This document shows, piece by piece, positions 47,567 to 61,301 of a stretch of DNA of 64,000 nt; position 1 is the first letter of the stretch, and each line of letters opens with the position of its first letter. The notes under the pieces were generated by a model. That model made no database searches, was not told the origin of the DNA, and was given only the letters and a program-made list of their open reading frames with translations. The stretch is from Pseudomonas triclosanedens. GTDB lineage: Bacteria > Pseudomonadota > Gammaproteobacteria > Pseudomonadales > Pseudomonadaceae. A program made the translations under genes and the position numbers. Location of the stretch: the NCBI RefSeq assembly GCF_026686735.1, contig NZ_CP113432.1, forward strand, positions 5,941,001-6,005,000, in the 5' to 3' direction.

Positions 47567-49120
47567 TTGCTTTCACGCCTACTGCTGCTAGCCCTGCTGG
47601 TACTCGGCGGCTGCGCCAGCACGCCATCCCCGACGCCATCGCACATTCTGCCGGTGCAAGGCACCGCGCTGGACAGCGAGGTACGCCAACGCGGCGCTGC
47701 GCATCCCGGGCTGTCCGGCTTCCATCTGCTGGCCTCCAGCGTCGACGCATTCCTGGCGCGCGCCGAATTGATCCGCAGGGCGCAACGCAGCCTCGATATC
47801 CAGTACTACATCGTCCATGACGGCCTCACCACCCGCGCGCTGATCCGCGAGCTGCTGCACGCCGCAGACCGCGGCGTACGCATCCGCCTGCTGATCGACG
47901 ACACCAGCAGCGACGGCTGGGACTACGAGCTAGGCGCCCTGGCGGCCCACCCGAACATCCAGGTCCGCCTGTTCAACCCGCTGCACCTGGGCCGCAGCAC
48001 CGGCCTTACGCGCAACATGGGACGACTGTTCAACCTCTCCGAACAGCACCGGCGCATGCACAACAAGCTGTGGCTGGCGGACAACAGCGTGGCCATCGTT
48101 GGCGGCCGCAACCTCGGCGACGAATATTTCGACGCCAAGGCCGAAATGAATTTCAGCGACCTGGACCTGCTCAGCGTCGGCCCGGTCGCGCAGTCACTCG
48201 GCCAGAGCTTCGACGAATACTGGAACAGCGCCATCAGCCGCCCCATCGAAGATTACCTGTGGGGCCAGCAGGGAGAGGACGACCTGGCCAGCGTGCGGCG
48301 CTCGCTGGATCGCTACATGGATCGCGAGCGGGTCAGACGCTCGGGCTATATCGCCCGGCTCAATCGCAACAGCGACCGGCCACACCTGGACAACTGGTTC
48401 GACGACCTGGTCTGGGCTCCTGGCCGGGCGATCTGGGATGCGCCGCTGAAGGTCCTCGACCAGGGCAACCCGAAGCCGGAACAGATGCTCAGCACCCAGT
48501 TGGCGCCTCTGTTCGACAATGTGTCCCAGGAGCTGATCCTCGTTTCGGCGTACTTCGTACCGACCAGTGCCGGCGTCGATTACCTCACCCGGCGCGCCGA
48601 CCAGGGCGTCAGCGTGCGTCTGCTGACCAACTCGCTGGAAGCCACCGACGTACCAGCCGTGCATGCCGGCTACGCGCCGTACCGCATGGCTTTGCTGGAA
48701 CACGGTGTGAAGCTGTTCGAACTGCGCGCCGAACCCGACGCGCGCATCGCCGGCGCGCCCTGGATGGTACGCGGTTCCAGCAGCGCCAGCCTGCACAGCA
48801 AGGCGGCGGTTTTCGACCGCCAACAGGTCTTCGTCGGGTCCTTGAACTTCGACCCGCGCTCGGTACTGTGGAATACCGAGGTCGGGGTCATCGTCGACAG
48901 CCCGGAACTGGCCGAGCAGGTGCGGCGCCTGGCGCTTGCCGGCATGTCGCCGAGCGTCAGCTACCAGGTGAAGATCGACCGCAACGGCGCACAGCCCCGG
49001 CTGATCTGGGTGGACGAACGCGATGGCCAGCGACACACGCGGCACCACGAGCCGGGCAGCCTGTGGCGCCGGTTCAATGCCTGGATCGCTGGCGCCATCG
49101 GGCTGGAGAAGATGCTCTAG
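47567..49120 (+). CDS. phospholipase D-family (cardiolipin synthase-like) lipoprotein
   Basis: A 517-residue prolipoprotein: LSRLLLLALLVLGGCAS has lipobox LGGC. Two HKD motifs are present, HNKLWLADNSVAIVGGRN and HSKAAVFDRQQVFVGSLN, giving the PLD active site. This family is close to cardiolipin synthase C (ClsC/YmdC). The start is a TTG at 47567 after CCGGAGAC. Its TAG stop is nested with that of the convergent MFS gene in CTAG. Matches PA5310; substrate not established. Confidence 0.88.
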   Translation: MLSRLLLLALLVLGGCASTPSPTPSHILPVQGTALDSEVRQRGAAHPGLSGFHLLASSVDAFLARAELIRRAQRSLDIQYYIVHDGLTTRALIRELLHAADRGVRIRLLIDDTSSDGWDYELGALAAHPNIQVRLFNPLHLGRSTGLTRNMGRLFNLSEQHRRMHNKLWLADNSVAIVGGRNLGDEYFDAKAEMNFSDLDLLSVGPVAQSLGQSFDEYWNSAISRPIEDYLWGQQGEDDLASVRRSLDRYMDRERVRRSGYIARLNRNSDRPHLDNWFDDLVWAPGRAIWDAPLKVLDQGNPKPEQMLSTQLAPLFDNVSQELILVSAYFVPTSAGVDYLTRRADQGVSVRLLTNSLEATDVPAVHAGYAPYRMALLEHGVKLFELRAEPDARIAGAPWMVRGSSSASLHSKAAVFDRQQVFVGSLNFDPRSVLWNTEVGVIVDSPELAEQVRRLALAGMSPSVSYQVKIDRNGAQPRLIWVDERDGQRHTRHHEPGSLWRRFNAWIAGAIGLEKML

Positions 49121-50286
49121 GAGCGCTCCTGCTGAAGTTCGGCATCCGTTGCCTGCATAGTGGAAGGCAGGCCGCGACAGGACACCAGCACCACGAAGCC
49201 CGCCGCCCCCAGAGCCATGATCAACGGCAACGCGTGCCCGCTGATCCACTGGCTCGCCGCCCCGGTGGCCAGTGGCCCGATCAGGCAACCGATCCCCCAG
49301 AGCTGCGCAATGTGCGCATTGGCACGGACCAGCGCATCATCGCGGTAGCGCTCGCCGATGAGGATCAGCGACAGAGTGAACAGCCCGCCCGCACTGGCGC
49401 CGAACAGCACCAGTACCGGCCAGATGGCCGGGCTGTGCAGCAGCAGAGGAATGCCCAGGCTGCTTACCAGCAGGACGATACCGCAACCCTTGAACAGCGA
49501 CTGCCGCGAGATGCGGTCGGCCAGCCAGCCGATCGGCAATTGCAGTAGCGCATCGCCCACCACCACGGTGCTGACCATCGCCAGCGCCACCGCCTGGGTG
49601 AACCCCTGGCGGACGCCATAGACCGGCAGAAGGGTCAGAATCATCGCCTCGAAACCGGCAAACAACACCACGGCCCAGGCAATCGCCGGGAGCTTGCGGC
49701 AGAACGCGAACAGACCACGCCCGGATGCACTGTGCGGGTCCACCTTCGGAGCACCGCCACGGCCCAGCAGGAGCAGGGAACCGCCCACCAGAAGGCCGAC
49801 ACTGATCCAGAAACCGCGGTCGTCGGCAGTGCCGATGAAGGTAAGCAGCACCGGACCGGACAACTGGCTCAACGCATAACCGGTGCCGTAAAGCGCCACC
49901 AGGCGGCCACGCCATTTTTCGACGGCCAACTGGTTGATCCAGCTCTCGCCAAGAATGAACACCACCGTCAGTTGCACGCCGATCAGCAGACGCAGGGCGA
50001 TCCAGATCGGATAGCTCTGCAGCACCGCCAGCAGGCCGACCGAGAAAGCTCCCGAGATCAGGCACAACTGCATCAATCGCCGTGTACCGACACGCGCAGC
50101 CAGGCGGCCAGCCAGCATCGCGCCCAGCAGCACACCCACGGCGGGTGTTGCCGCCATCACGCCGATGGCGAAGCTGCCGTAGCCCCAGCCCTCGAGGCGC
50201 AACGACACCAGCGGCATGGTCAGCCCGAGCGCCAGCCCGATACTGATTACCGATAGACAGACCGCAGAATAGGCACCCCAACGCAT
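49117..50286 (-). CDS. MFS transporter
   Basis: A 389-residue inner-membrane protein with about twelve transmembrane helices. It fits the YcaD/UMF1-like MFS subgroup (GILGxTxxFxRLG-like half motif seen as LLGAMLAGRLAARVGTRRLM between helices 2 and 3). GGGAG precedes the ATG at 50286; the frame to 50346 is not supported. An inverted repeat (50336-50356) lies about 50 nt upstream and could be an operator. Substrate unknown. Corresponds to PA5311. Confidence 0.87.
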   Translation of the reverse strand: MRWGAYSAVCLSVISIGLALGLTMPLVSLRLEGWGYGSFAIGVMAATPAVGVLLGAMLAGRLAARVGTRRLMQLCLISGAFSVGLLAVLQSYPIWIALRLLIGVQLTVVFILGESWINQLAVEKWRGRLVALYGTGYALSQLSGPVLLTFIGTADDRGFWISVGLLVGGSLLLLGRGGAPKVDPHSASGRGLFAFCRKLPAIAWAVVLFAGFEAMILTLLPVYGVRQGFTQAVALAMVSTVVVGDALLQLPIGWLADRISRQSLFKGCGIVLLVSSLGIPLLLHSPAIWPVLVLFGASAGGLFTLSLILIGERYRDDALVRANAHIAQLWGIGCLIGPLATGAASQWISGHALPLIMALGAAGFVVLVSCRGLPSTMQATDAELQQERS

Positions 50287-50335
50287 TGTTATTCTCCCAT
50301 TCCATCCGGAGCGCACAGCGGGCCCGTCAGGTTGC

Positions 50336-50356
50336 CCGTTGTGCAATGCACAACGG
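50336..50356. promoter_or_regulatory. inverted repeat upstream of the MFS gene
   Basis: Arms CCGTTGTGC and GCACAACGG with AAT between. It is followed by a separate GC-rich hairpin (GGCCGGG at 50355-50361, CCCGGCC at 50377-50383) that may end kauB transcription. The 203-nt spacer 50287-50489 has no gene. Confidence 0.4.
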
Positions 50357-50489
50357 CCGGGCTTCCCAGAGGGAAACCCGGCCGCCGATATGGCTTGTCA
50401 GAACCGGCCCAGGCTCAGGCCGGTCCGGCTAGAAAGCCCGAATCATGTTCGCCGCAGAGGAAGCACGACACGCCCCCTGCGAGACGACC

Positions 50490-51983
50490 TTACAGCTTGA
50501 TCCAGGTAGCCTTGAGCTCGGTGTACTTGTCGAAGGCGTGCAACGACTTGTCACGGCCGTTGCCGGACTGCTTGAAGCCACCGAACGGGGCGGTCATGTC
50601 GCCGCCGTCGTACTGGTTCACCCACACGCTGCCAGCGCGCAGCGCCTTGGCGGTCAGGTGCGCCTTGGACAGATCGCTGGTCCACACCGCGGCGGCCAGG
50701 CCGTACGGAGTGTCGTTGGCGATACGTACGGCTTCTTCGGCATCGGTGAACTCGATGACCGACAGCACGGGGCCGAAGATCTCTTCGCGGGCGATGCGCA
50801 TGGCGTTGGTCACGCCGTCGAAGATGGTCGGCTCGACGTAGGTGCCGCCGGTCTCTTCCAGGGTGCGCTTGCCGCCGGCCACCAGCTTGGCGCCATCGTC
50901 ATGGCCAGCCTGGATGTAGCTCAGCACGTTGTTCATCTGGGTGGTGTCGACCAGTGCACCGACATTGGTTTCCGGGTCCAGCGGGTTGCCGGGCTTCCAG
51001 GCCTTGATGGCTTCGACGACCATCGGCACGAACTGGGCCTTGATCGACTTCTCCACCAGCAGGCGGGAACCGGCGGTGCAGACTTCGCCCTGGTTGAAGG
51101 CGATGGCGCTGGCGGCTGCTTCGGCGGCGGCCTTCAGGTCCGGAGCGTCGGCAAAGACGATGTTCGGGCTCTTGCCGCCGGCCTCCAGCCAGACACGCTT
51201 CATGTTGGACTCGCCAGCGTAGATCATCAGTTGCTTGGCGATCTTGGTCGAACCGGTGAACACCAGGGTATCGACGTCCATGTGCAGGGCCAGGGCCTTG
51301 CCTACGGTATGGCCGAAGCCCGGCAGAACGTTGAATACGCCTTTCGGGATACCGGCCTCGATGGCCAGTTGGGCGATGCGGATGCCGGTCAGCGGGGACT
51401 TTTCGGAAGGTTTGAGGATCACCGAGTTACCGGTACTCAGGGCCGGGCCGAGTTTCCAGCAGGTCATCAGCAGCGGGAAGTTCCACGGCACGATGGCAGC
51501 AACCACGCCAACCGGCTCGCGGGTCACCAGGCCCAGTTCGTCATGGGCGGTGGCGGCGACTTCGTCGTAGATCTTGTCGATCGCTTCGCCGCTCCAGCGC
51601 AGGCTGTTGGCGGCGCTGTTCACGTCGATGCTCAGCGAATCGCTGATCGGCTTGCCCATGTCAAGGGTTTCCAGCAGGGCAAGTTCCTCGGCGTTCTCCA
51701 GCAGCAGCTCGGAGAAGCGGATCATGACCTTCTTGCGCTTGGCCGGGGCCATGCGCGACCACACGCCGGAATCGAAGGCGGCACGGGCAACCTGCACGGC
51801 ACGCTCGGCATCGCCCAGGTCGCAACTGGCGACCTTGGCCAGGAAGCGGCCATCCACGGGGCTGATGCAATCGAAGGTGTCGCCGGATACGGCGTCGACG
51901 TATTCACCGTTGACGAAGGCGCGGCCTTCGATCTTCAGATCCTTGGCGCGAGCTTCCCAATCGGCGCGAGTGAGGGTACCCAT
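50490..51983 (-). CDS. kauB: aldehyde dehydrogenase KauB
   Basis: A 497-residue NAD(P)+ aldehyde dehydrogenase that converts aminoaldehydes from polyamine breakdown (for example gamma-glutamyl-aminobutyraldehyde) to acids. It has the nucleotide fold VVAAIVPWNFPLLM, the glycine loop FTGSTKIAKQ, the catalytic Glu in LEAGGKSPN and Cys in NQGEVCTAGSR, and EEIFGPVLSV. The ATG at 51983 follows GAGGACA. The 299-nt region to the divergent cupin gene holds both promoters. Corresponds to PA5312; the neighbouring gabT2 of PAO1 is absent here. Confidence 0.93.
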   Translation of the reverse strand: MGTLTRADWEARAKDLKIEGRAFVNGEYVDAVSGDTFDCISPVDGRFLAKVASCDLGDAERAVQVARAAFDSGVWSRMAPAKRKKVMIRFSELLLENAEELALLETLDMGKPISDSLSIDVNSAANSLRWSGEAIDKIYDEVAATAHDELGLVTREPVGVVAAIVPWNFPLLMTCWKLGPALSTGNSVILKPSEKSPLTGIRIAQLAIEAGIPKGVFNVLPGFGHTVGKALALHMDVDTLVFTGSTKIAKQLMIYAGESNMKRVWLEAGGKSPNIVFADAPDLKAAAEAAASAIAFNQGEVCTAGSRLLVEKSIKAQFVPMVVEAIKAWKPGNPLDPETNVGALVDTTQMNNVLSYIQAGHDDGAKLVAGGKRTLEETGGTYVEPTIFDGVTNAMRIAREEIFGPVLSVIEFTDAEEAVRIANDTPYGLAAAVWTSDLSKAHLTAKALRAGSVWVNQYDGGDMTAPFGGFKQSGNGRDKSLHAFDKYTELKATWIKL

Positions 51984-52282
51984 GACAACGTGTCCTCTTA
52001 TTAATGTACTTATCAGGTGCAGGCGCCCGGGCGGGCGCGCTGTCAAAAAATCCGCAAGGCGGAGCAAACGCATGCTGTACGCCACCCTAAACCGGAGGCA
52101 GGCAATTTTCAATATTTTTTACACTAAGCGGCAAAATGGCCTTGTCACGTTCGTTTTATTAAACATAGACTGCCCTGATTCATCGGCTGATGGTTTTCCG
52201 ACAGCCGCCTCGGAGTAAATATCCAACAGCGCTGCGCGTGCCCGCACGTACTCTCGCCAACAACACAAGAATCGAGACCGCC

Positions 52283-52645
52283 ATGAACGTCGATCAGATC
52301 GTCGATTTTGCCCAGGCCACCACCGCCCCCGAACATTACCGCCCCGCTCCGGAGCGCATCATCAAGGGCGACCCGGCTCAGAACGTGCGCAACCACTACG
52401 CCAGCCCCTGTGGCCAGTTCAACGTCGGCATCTGGGAGGGCGAGCCGGGCCACTGGAATGTCAGCTACACCGAGCACGAGTACTGCGAAATTCTCCAGGG
52501 TGTCTCGGTGATCCGCGATGCCGACGGCGGCGCCAAGACCGTTCGCGTGGGCGACCGCTTCGTGATCCCGGCCGGCTTCAGCGGCACCTGGGAAGTGCTG
52601 GAGCCCTGCCGCAAGGTCTACGTGATCTTCGAGCAGAAGGCCTGA
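52283..52645 (+). CDS. cupin-domain protein
   Basis: A 120-residue cupin (DUF861/Cupin_3 type): FNVGIWEGEPGHWNVSYTEHEYCEILQG contains the first cupin motif split here, and GDRFVIPAGFSGTWEVLEP the second. It probably binds a small ligand or metal. It is divergent from kauB and corresponds to PA5314, so it may be part of the polyamine set, but its reaction is unknown. Followed by a terminator. Confidence 0.88.
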   Translation: MNVDQIVDFAQATTAPEHYRPAPERIIKGDPAQNVRNHYASPCGQFNVGIWEGEPGHWNVSYTEHEYCEILQGVSVIRDADGGAKTVRVGDRFVIPAGFSGTWEVLEPCRKVYVIFEQKA

Positions 52646-52658
52646 TCGGCCAGATGTG

Positions 52659-52686
52659 AAAAAGCCCGCCATCCGGCGGGCTTTTT
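52659..52686 (+). terminator. cupin gene terminator
   Basis: AAAAAGCCCGCC / GGCGGGCTTTTTT around ATCC, 13 nt after the stop. Confidence 0.85.
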
Positions 52687-52721
52687 TGTGCGCGCTGCAC
52701 TGGCGGCAGAAACTGCGGGCA

Positions 52722-52750
52722 AGAAAAAACCCGCCACGAGGGGCGGGTTT
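52722..52750 (-). terminator. rpmB-rpmG terminator
   Basis: AAACCCGCC / GGCGGGTTT with a T-rich tract on the minus strand, 20 nt after rpmG. Confidence 0.83.
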
Positions 52751-52770
52751 CTTCGCAAGGGCCGGATCAA

Positions 52771-52926
52771 TTACTTGATCTTGGCTTCCTTGTAGATCAC
52801 GTGCTTGCGAACAACCGGATCGAATTTCTTGATCTCGATTTTCTCAGGCTTGGTACGCTTGTTCTTGTCGGTGGTGTAGAAGTGGCCGGTACCGGCGCTG
52901 GACACCAAACGGATCAGTTCGCGCAT
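52771..52926 (-). CDS. rpmG: 50S ribosomal protein L33
   Basis: A 51-residue ribosomal protein: [35 protein letters not shown] and [14 protein letters not shown]. It has no cysteines, so it is the zinc-free form. It overlaps the window of no other gene and follows rpmB by 12 nt, the standard rpmBG order. Confidence 0.95.
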   Translation of the reverse strand: MRELIRLVSSAGTGHFYTTDKNKRTKPEKIEIKKFDPVVRKHVIYKEAKIK

Positions 52927-52938
52927 GACTGCAGCTCC

Positions 52939-53175
52939 TTAGAATTTTTCGCCGCGGGCGCGCAGGTCGTTCAGAACGGCCTCGATGCCACGCTTGTCGA
53001 TGATACGCATGCCCTTGGCAGAAACACGCAGACGCACGAAGCGCTTCTCGGATTCAACCCAGAAACGGTGGTGCTGCAGGTTCGGCAGGAAACGGCGGCG
53101 GGTTTTGTTGTGTGCGTGGGAAATGTTGTTCCCGGTAACCGGACCCTTACCGGTCACTTGGCAAACTCTCGACAT
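52939..53175 (-). CDS. rpmB: 50S ribosomal protein L28
   Basis: A 78-residue ribosomal protein: [37 protein letters not shown] and [14 protein letters not shown]. Only one Cys (VCQVTG) remains, so there is no full zinc knuckle. First gene of rpmBG; the 365-nt spacer 53176-53540 carries its promoter and no gene I can support. Confidence 0.96.
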   Translation of the reverse strand: MSRVCQVTGKGPVTGNNISHAHNKTRRRFLPNLQHHRFWVESEKRFVRLRVSAKGMRIIDKRGIEAVLNDLRARGEKF

Positions 53176-53540
53176 GGCTCAGCCCTCTGTAAACCACATG
53201 CCAAACCCGGCATGGGTTGGCTGCTTAACTCAATTGGATTCTCAGTTTCACCGGGGTCTTAACTGCCACATCGCCGCGATCGGGTCGCAAGATCAGAGCA
53301 GGGCCCCAGAAAAGAGCGCAGCTTTATATCAGAAAGACACTTGGCGCTGCAAGGGCGGGCATGACTTCGGCAAGGGCACGCCAGCCCCCGTGGGGCGTGG
53401 CACCGGTGCCGTTCGTCGCCTGTCATCGTTGTCGCTTCGGAGCGCTTCGACTAGGGTAGCTCCTTCGAGGCTGCCAACAGTCTTGCATGACCCGCCCAGC
53501 CCTGTGGATGGGCATCTTGCCACCTTCAACGGAGTCCGTC

Positions 53541-55112
53541 ATGCGTCTCGCCCTGCTCGCCCTCCTCCTCGCGCCGGCATTCGCCAGCGCCGCGAACCTC
53601 AGCGTCTGCACCGAAGCCAGCCCCGAAGGATTCGATGTGGTCCAGTACAACTCGCTGACCACCACCAACGCGTCCGCCGACGTGCTGATGAACCGTTTGG
53701 TCGACTTCGACGCCGCCCGTGGAGCGCTGGTCCCCAGCCTGGCAGAGAGCTGGACGGTTTCCGCCGACGGACTGGTCTACGACTTCCAGTTGCGTGACGG
53801 CGTGGCCTTTCATCATACGGACTACTTCAAGCCTCGCCGCCCGCTGGACGCCGACGACGTGGTGTTCAGCTTCCAGCGCATGCTCGACCCCGCGCACCCG
53901 TGGCACAAGGTGGCCCAGAGCGGCTTTCCGCACGCCCAGTCGATGCAACTGCCAGGCCTCGTGAAGGCGGTAGAGAAGGTCGACGCGCGCCACGTGCGCT
54001 TCACCCTCGACCATCCGGACGCCACCTTCCTGCCGATGCTCAGCATGGGCTTCGCCTCCATCTATTCCGCCGAATACGCCGACCAATTGATGAAGGCTGG
54101 CACTCCGGAAAAGCTCAATGCCCAGCCGATCGGTACCGGCCCCTTCATATTCAAGCGCTTCCAGAAGGACGCCGTGGTCCGCTACGCCGCCAACGGCGAG
54201 TACTTCGGCGGCAAGCCGGCTGTGGATAACCTGGTCTTTGCCATCACCCCCGATGCGTCGGTGCGCCTGCAGAAACTCAAGCGTGGCGAATGCCAGATCG
54301 CCCTCTCGCCGAAGCCGATAGACGTGGAGGCGGCCGCCAAGAGTGCGGAGCTCAAGGTCGAGCAGACCCCGGCATTCATGACCGCTTTCGTCGGCATAAA
54401 CAGCCAGCACGCACCGCTGGACAACCCGAAGGTGCGCCAGGCCATCAATCTCGCCTTCGACAAACCGAGCTACCTGCAGGCGGTATTCGCCGGCAGCGCC
54501 ATTCCTGCCGAGGGCGTTTATCCGCCCAATACATGGAGCTATGCCAAGGACATCCCCGGCTACCCTCGCGACCTTGAAAAAGCCCGCGCACTGCTGGCCG
54601 AGGCCGGGCTCAAGGAAGGTTTCAAGACCACCATCTGGACCCGCCCCTCCGGCAGCCTGCTCAACCCCAACCCGAGTACCGGCGCGCAACTGCTGCAGTC
54701 AGACCTCGCGCAGATCGGCATCAAGGCCGAGATCCGTGTGATCGAGTGGGGCGAGCTGATCCGCCGCGCCAAGACCGGCGAGCATGACCTGCTGTTCATG
54801 GGCTGGGCCGGCGACAACGGCGATCCTGACAACTTCCTCACCCCGCAGTTTTCCTGCGCCAGCGTGAAGTCCGGGCTCAACTTCGCCCGCTATTGCGACG
54901 AGAAGCTCGACGGCCTGATAAGCCAGGGCAAGACCGCCGCCGACCGCGCCCGGCGCAGCGAGCTGTATCGCCAGGCGCAGCAGATCATCCACGATCAGGC
55001 GCTGTGGCTGCCCCTGGCGCACCCGACCGCATCGGCCATCACCCGCAAGGACGTGAAGGGCTACGCGGTGAGTCCGTTCGGCCGCCAGGACTTCTCCCGC
55101 GTCACGTTCTGA
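53541..55112 (+). CDS. ABC-type dipeptide-binding protein (DppA family)
   Basis: A 523-residue periplasmic solute-binding protein (SBP family 5) for peptide ABC importers, with signal peptide MRLALLALLLAPAFASA. Family marks are LVPSLAESWTVSADGLVYDF, DADDVVFSFQRMLDP, FVGINSQHAPLDNPKVRQA and the C-terminal LWLPLAHP. CGGAG precedes the ATG at 53541. No permease or ATPase genes follow, so it must share a transporter encoded elsewhere; in PAO1 PA5317 (DppA5) likewise stands alone and feeds DppBCDF. Confidence 0.9.
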   Translation: MRLALLALLLAPAFASAANLSVCTEASPEGFDVVQYNSLTTTNASADVLMNRLVDFDAARGALVPSLAESWTVSADGLVYDFQLRDGVAFHHTDYFKPRRPLDADDVVFSFQRMLDPAHPWHKVAQSGFPHAQSMQLPGLVKAVEKVDARHVRFTLDHPDATFLPMLSMGFASIYSAEYADQLMKAGTPEKLNAQPIGTGPFIFKRFQKDAVVRYAANGEYFGGKPAVDNLVFAITPDASVRLQKLKRGECQIALSPKPIDVEAAAKSAELKVEQTPAFMTAFVGINSQHAPLDNPKVRQAINLAFDKPSYLQAVFAGSAIPAEGVYPPNTWSYAKDIPGYPRDLEKARALLAEAGLKEGFKTTIWTRPSGSLLNPNPSTGAQLLQSDLAQIGIKAEIRVIEWGELIRRAKTGEHDLLFMGWAGDNGDPDNFLTPQFSCASVKSGLNFARYCDEKLDGLISQGKTAADRARRSELYRQAQQIIHDQALWLPLAHPTASAITRKDVKGYAVSPFGRQDFSRVTF

Positions 55113-55130
55113 TCGCAGGGTCGGGCGCGG

Positions 55131-55805
55131 CTACAGCCAGCCGTGCTCGGCCATGGACAAAGGCTCGCCCTCGCCGACGATGAAGTGATCGAGCACCCGC
55201 ACGTCCACCAGCGAAAGCGCGTCGATGATGCGCCGGGTCAGCAGGCAGTCGGCCTGACTCGGCTCGGTCAGCCCGGATGGATGATTGTGCGTCAGGATCA
55301 GCGCCGCCGCGTTGTGCGCCAGGGCACGCTTGACGATCTGCCGGGGGTAGACGCTCGCGCAGTCGATGGAGCCGTGGAACAGTACCTCGAACGTCAGCAC
55401 GCGGTGCTTGCTGTCCAGGAACAGGCAGGCGAAGACCTCATGCGGCTCGTGACGCAGGCGCGCCTTGAGAAAGTCACGTACCGCCTGCGGGCTTTCCAGC
55501 GCGGAATCCCGGCTCAGTTGCTCGGCGAGGTGCCGCCGGGCGATCTCCAGCACCGCCTGCAATTGCACATACTTCGCCACTCCCAGCCCCAGATGGCTGC
55601 AGAAGGAATCCAGATCGGCCTCCAGCAATGCACGCAGCCCGCCGAACTCGATCAACAGTCGCCGGGCCAGCTCCACCGCGCTGCATCCGGCAACGCCGGT
55701 GCGCAGGAAGATGGCCAGCAGTTCCGCGTCGCTCAGGCTCGCGGCACCACGATCAAGTAGCTTCTCCCGCGGGCGTTCTGCCGCAGGCCAGTTTCGAATG
55801 CTCAT
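55131..55805 (-). CDS. radC: RadC-family (UPF0758) JAB-domain protein
   Basis: A 224-residue RadC protein: N-terminal helix-hairpin-helix (about 1-95) and a JAB/MPN domain with the metal motif HNHPSG and its following Asp in [12 protein letters not shown]; the acidic partner is in [12 protein letters not shown]. Long called a DNA-repair protein, its role is uncertain. Convergent with the peptide-binding gene and divergent from coaBC. Confidence 0.93.
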   Translation of the reverse strand: MSIRNWPAAERPREKLLDRGAASLSDAELLAIFLRTGVAGCSAVELARRLLIEFGGLRALLEADLDSFCSHLGLGVAKYVQLQAVLEIARRHLAEQLSRDSALESPQAVRDFLKARLRHEPHEVFACLFLDSKHRVLTFEVLFHGSIDCASVYPRQIVKRALAHNAAALILTHNHPSGLTEPSQADCLLTRRIIDALSLVDVRVLDHFIVGEGEPLSMAEHGWL

Positions 55806-55946
55806 AGGACCTCCCAGTCAGGCTGGCCCGCTGTTCCCATGCGGGCGCTGTGCTATCTTACCCCCCTCGCTTCGCGCAGCCGGAGGCCTGGGGAGGCGTC
55901 GCTGGCTTAAGCGCACGTCATCCATTTCCGAAATTAAGGCTGGCCT

Positions 55947-57155
55947 ATGCAGCGGCTCTATCGTAAACGCATCGTCCTGGGCGTGGGTGGCGGCATCGCG
56001 GCCTACAAGAGCGCCGAACTGGTTCGTCGTCTGCGCGACCAGGGTGCCGAGGTGCGTGTCGTGATGACCCACGGCGGCCGCGAGTTCATCACACCCCTCA
56101 CTCTTCAGGCGCTGTCCGGCCATCCGGTGCACCTGGACCTGCTCGATCCTGCTGCCGAAGCGGCAATGGGGCACATCGAACTGGCCCGCTGGGCAGACCT
56201 CGTACTGATCGCTCCCGCCACAGCCGACCTGATGGCGCGTCTCGCCCAGGGCGTGGCCAACGACCTGCTGACCACCGTGGTGCTTGCCACCGACGCGCAG
56301 GTCGCCCTCGCCCCGGCCATGAACCAGGCCATGTGGCGCGACCCTGCCACCCAGGTAAACGCCGAGCTGCTGCGCTCGCGCGGCATGAATCTGTTCGGCC
56401 CGGCCGCTGGCAGCCAGGCCTGCGGCGATGTCGGCCCCGGCCGCATGCTGGAAGCCGAGGAGCTGGCGCAACTGGCCGCCGACTGTTTCCAGTTCAAGGA
56501 ACTGACCGGCCAGCACGTGCTGGTCACCGCCGGCCCGACCCAGGAAAATATCGACCCGGTGCGCTACATCACAAACCACAGCTCCGGAAAAATGGGCTTT
56601 GCCCTGGCCGAAGCGGCTGCCGAGGCGGGCGCTCGCGTCACCCTGGTGACCGGCCCTGTGCACCTGCCAACGCCCGACCGGGTCAACCGTGTCGACGTGG
56701 TCAGCGCCCGCGACATGCTCGCAGCCTGCGAAGCCGCGATGCCGGCGAACGTCCTGATCGCCGCCGCGGCGGTCGCCGACTACCGCCCGGAAGTCGTCGC
56801 CTCGCAGAAGCTCAAGAAAGACCCGACCAAGGGTGACGGCCTGCTGTTGCAGCTGGTGCGCAACCCCGACATCCTCGCCACCCTGGCGCAGCGCGGCGAC
56901 CGCCCGTTCAGCGTCGGATTCGCCGCCGAAACCGAAAACCTGCTCGAGTACGCCTCGCGCAAGCTCAAGGACAAGAATCTCGACCTGATTGTGGCCAACG
57001 ATGTGGCGAACCCGTCGATTGGCTTCAACAGTGAAGAGAACGCCATCACGGTCATCGATCGCGAGCTGCACGAAACTGCGTTCGCCCAGACCAGCAAGGG
57101 CAAGATCGCCCGTCAGCTGATCGCCTTCATCGCCGACCGCATCAGACAACACTGA
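55947..57155 (+). CDS. coaBC: bifunctional phosphopantothenoylcysteine decarboxylase/synthetase
   Basis: Makes 4'-phosphopantetheine for coenzyme A in two steps. The 402-residue protein has an N-terminal FMN decarboxylase (CoaC, about 1-190; [23 protein letters not shown] and the active-site Cys in [12 protein letters not shown]) and a C-terminal synthetase (Coa[36 protein letters not shown]). Dut follows 8 nt downstream in the same operon. Confidence 0.96.
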   Translation: MQRLYRKRIVLGVGGGIAAYKSAELVRRLRDQGAEVRVVMTHGGREFITPLTLQALSGHPVHLDLLDPAAEAAMGHIELARWADLVLIAPATADLMARLAQGVANDLLTTVVLATDAQVALAPAMNQAMWRDPATQVNAELLRSRGMNLFGPAAGSQACGDVGPGRMLEAEELAQLAADCFQFKELTGQHVLVTAGPTQENIDPVRYITNHSSGKMGFALAEAAAEAGARVTLVTGPVHLPTPDRVNRVDVVSARDMLAACEAAMPANVLIAAAAVADYRPEVVASQKLKKDPTKGDGLLLQLVRNPDILATLAQRGDRPFSVGFAAETENLLEYASRKLKDKNLDLIVANDVANPSIGFNSEENAITVIDRELHETAFAQTSKGKIARQLIAFIADRIRQH

Positions 57156-57162
57156 GAACTCA

Positions 57163-57618
57163 ATGCACTCTCTGCAAGCCAAGATCCTCGATCCCCGCCT
57201 CGGCACCGAATTCCCGCTGCCGCATTACGCCACTCCCGGCTCCGCCGGCCTCGACCTGCGCGCCATGCTCAAGGAAGACTGCCTGCTGGAGCCCGGCCAG
57301 ACCGTGCTGATCCCCACCGGCCTGTCGGTCTACATCGCCGACCCGGGCCTCGCCGCACTGGTATTGCCGCGTTCCGGACTGGGCCACAAGCACGGCATTG
57401 TGCTGGGCAATCTGGTTGGCCTGATCGACTCCGACTACCAGGGCGAGCTGATGGTGTCCTGCTGGAACCGCGGCCAGACTGCTTTCAATATCGCCGTGGG
57501 CGAGCGCATCGCCCAATTGGTACTGGTGCCGGTGGTACAGGCGCATTTCGAGCTGGTCGAGAGTTTCGACGAGACCCAGCGCGGCGCCGGCGGCTTCGGA
57601 CATTCGGGTAGTCACTGA
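57163..57618 (+). CDS. dut: dUTP pyrophosphatase
   Basis: A 151-residue trimeric dUTPase that keeps uracil out of DNA. All five motifs are present: [36 protein letters not shown] and [10 protein letters not shown]. Between coaBC and algC, the normal pseudomonad order. Confidence 0.96.
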   Translation: MHSLQAKILDPRLGTEFPLPHYATPGSAGLDLRAMLKEDCLLEPGQTVLIPTGLSVYIADPGLAALVLPRSGLGHKHGIVLGNLVGLIDSDYQGELMVSCWNRGQTAFNIAVGERIAQLVLVPVVQAHFELVESFDETQRGAGGFGHSGSH

Positions 57619-57655
57619 TCCCTGATTTCAGGATGAATCGCCGAGGAGACGTTGC

Positions 57656-61206
<3,551 letters not shown>

Positions 61207-61210
61207 CCGA

Positions 61211-61246
61211 AACACCCGCCAGGAGCGATCCTCGCGGGTGTTTTTT
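61211..61246 (+). terminator. algC-argB terminator
   Basis: AACACCCGC (61211-61219) and GCGGGTGTT (61234-61242) form a hairpin followed by TTTT. Confidence 0.83.
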
Positions 61247-61301
61247 CGGACAGGTTCGAGGCCCCGTGCCACACCCCGATCCGGCGCCCGAGGAGTTCAG
61301 C

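Noticed and set aside
53176..53540. A tRNA or small RNA upstream of rpmB
   Set aside because: No cloverleaf arms, no T-loop GTTCGAATC-like sequence; the region fits a plain promoter.
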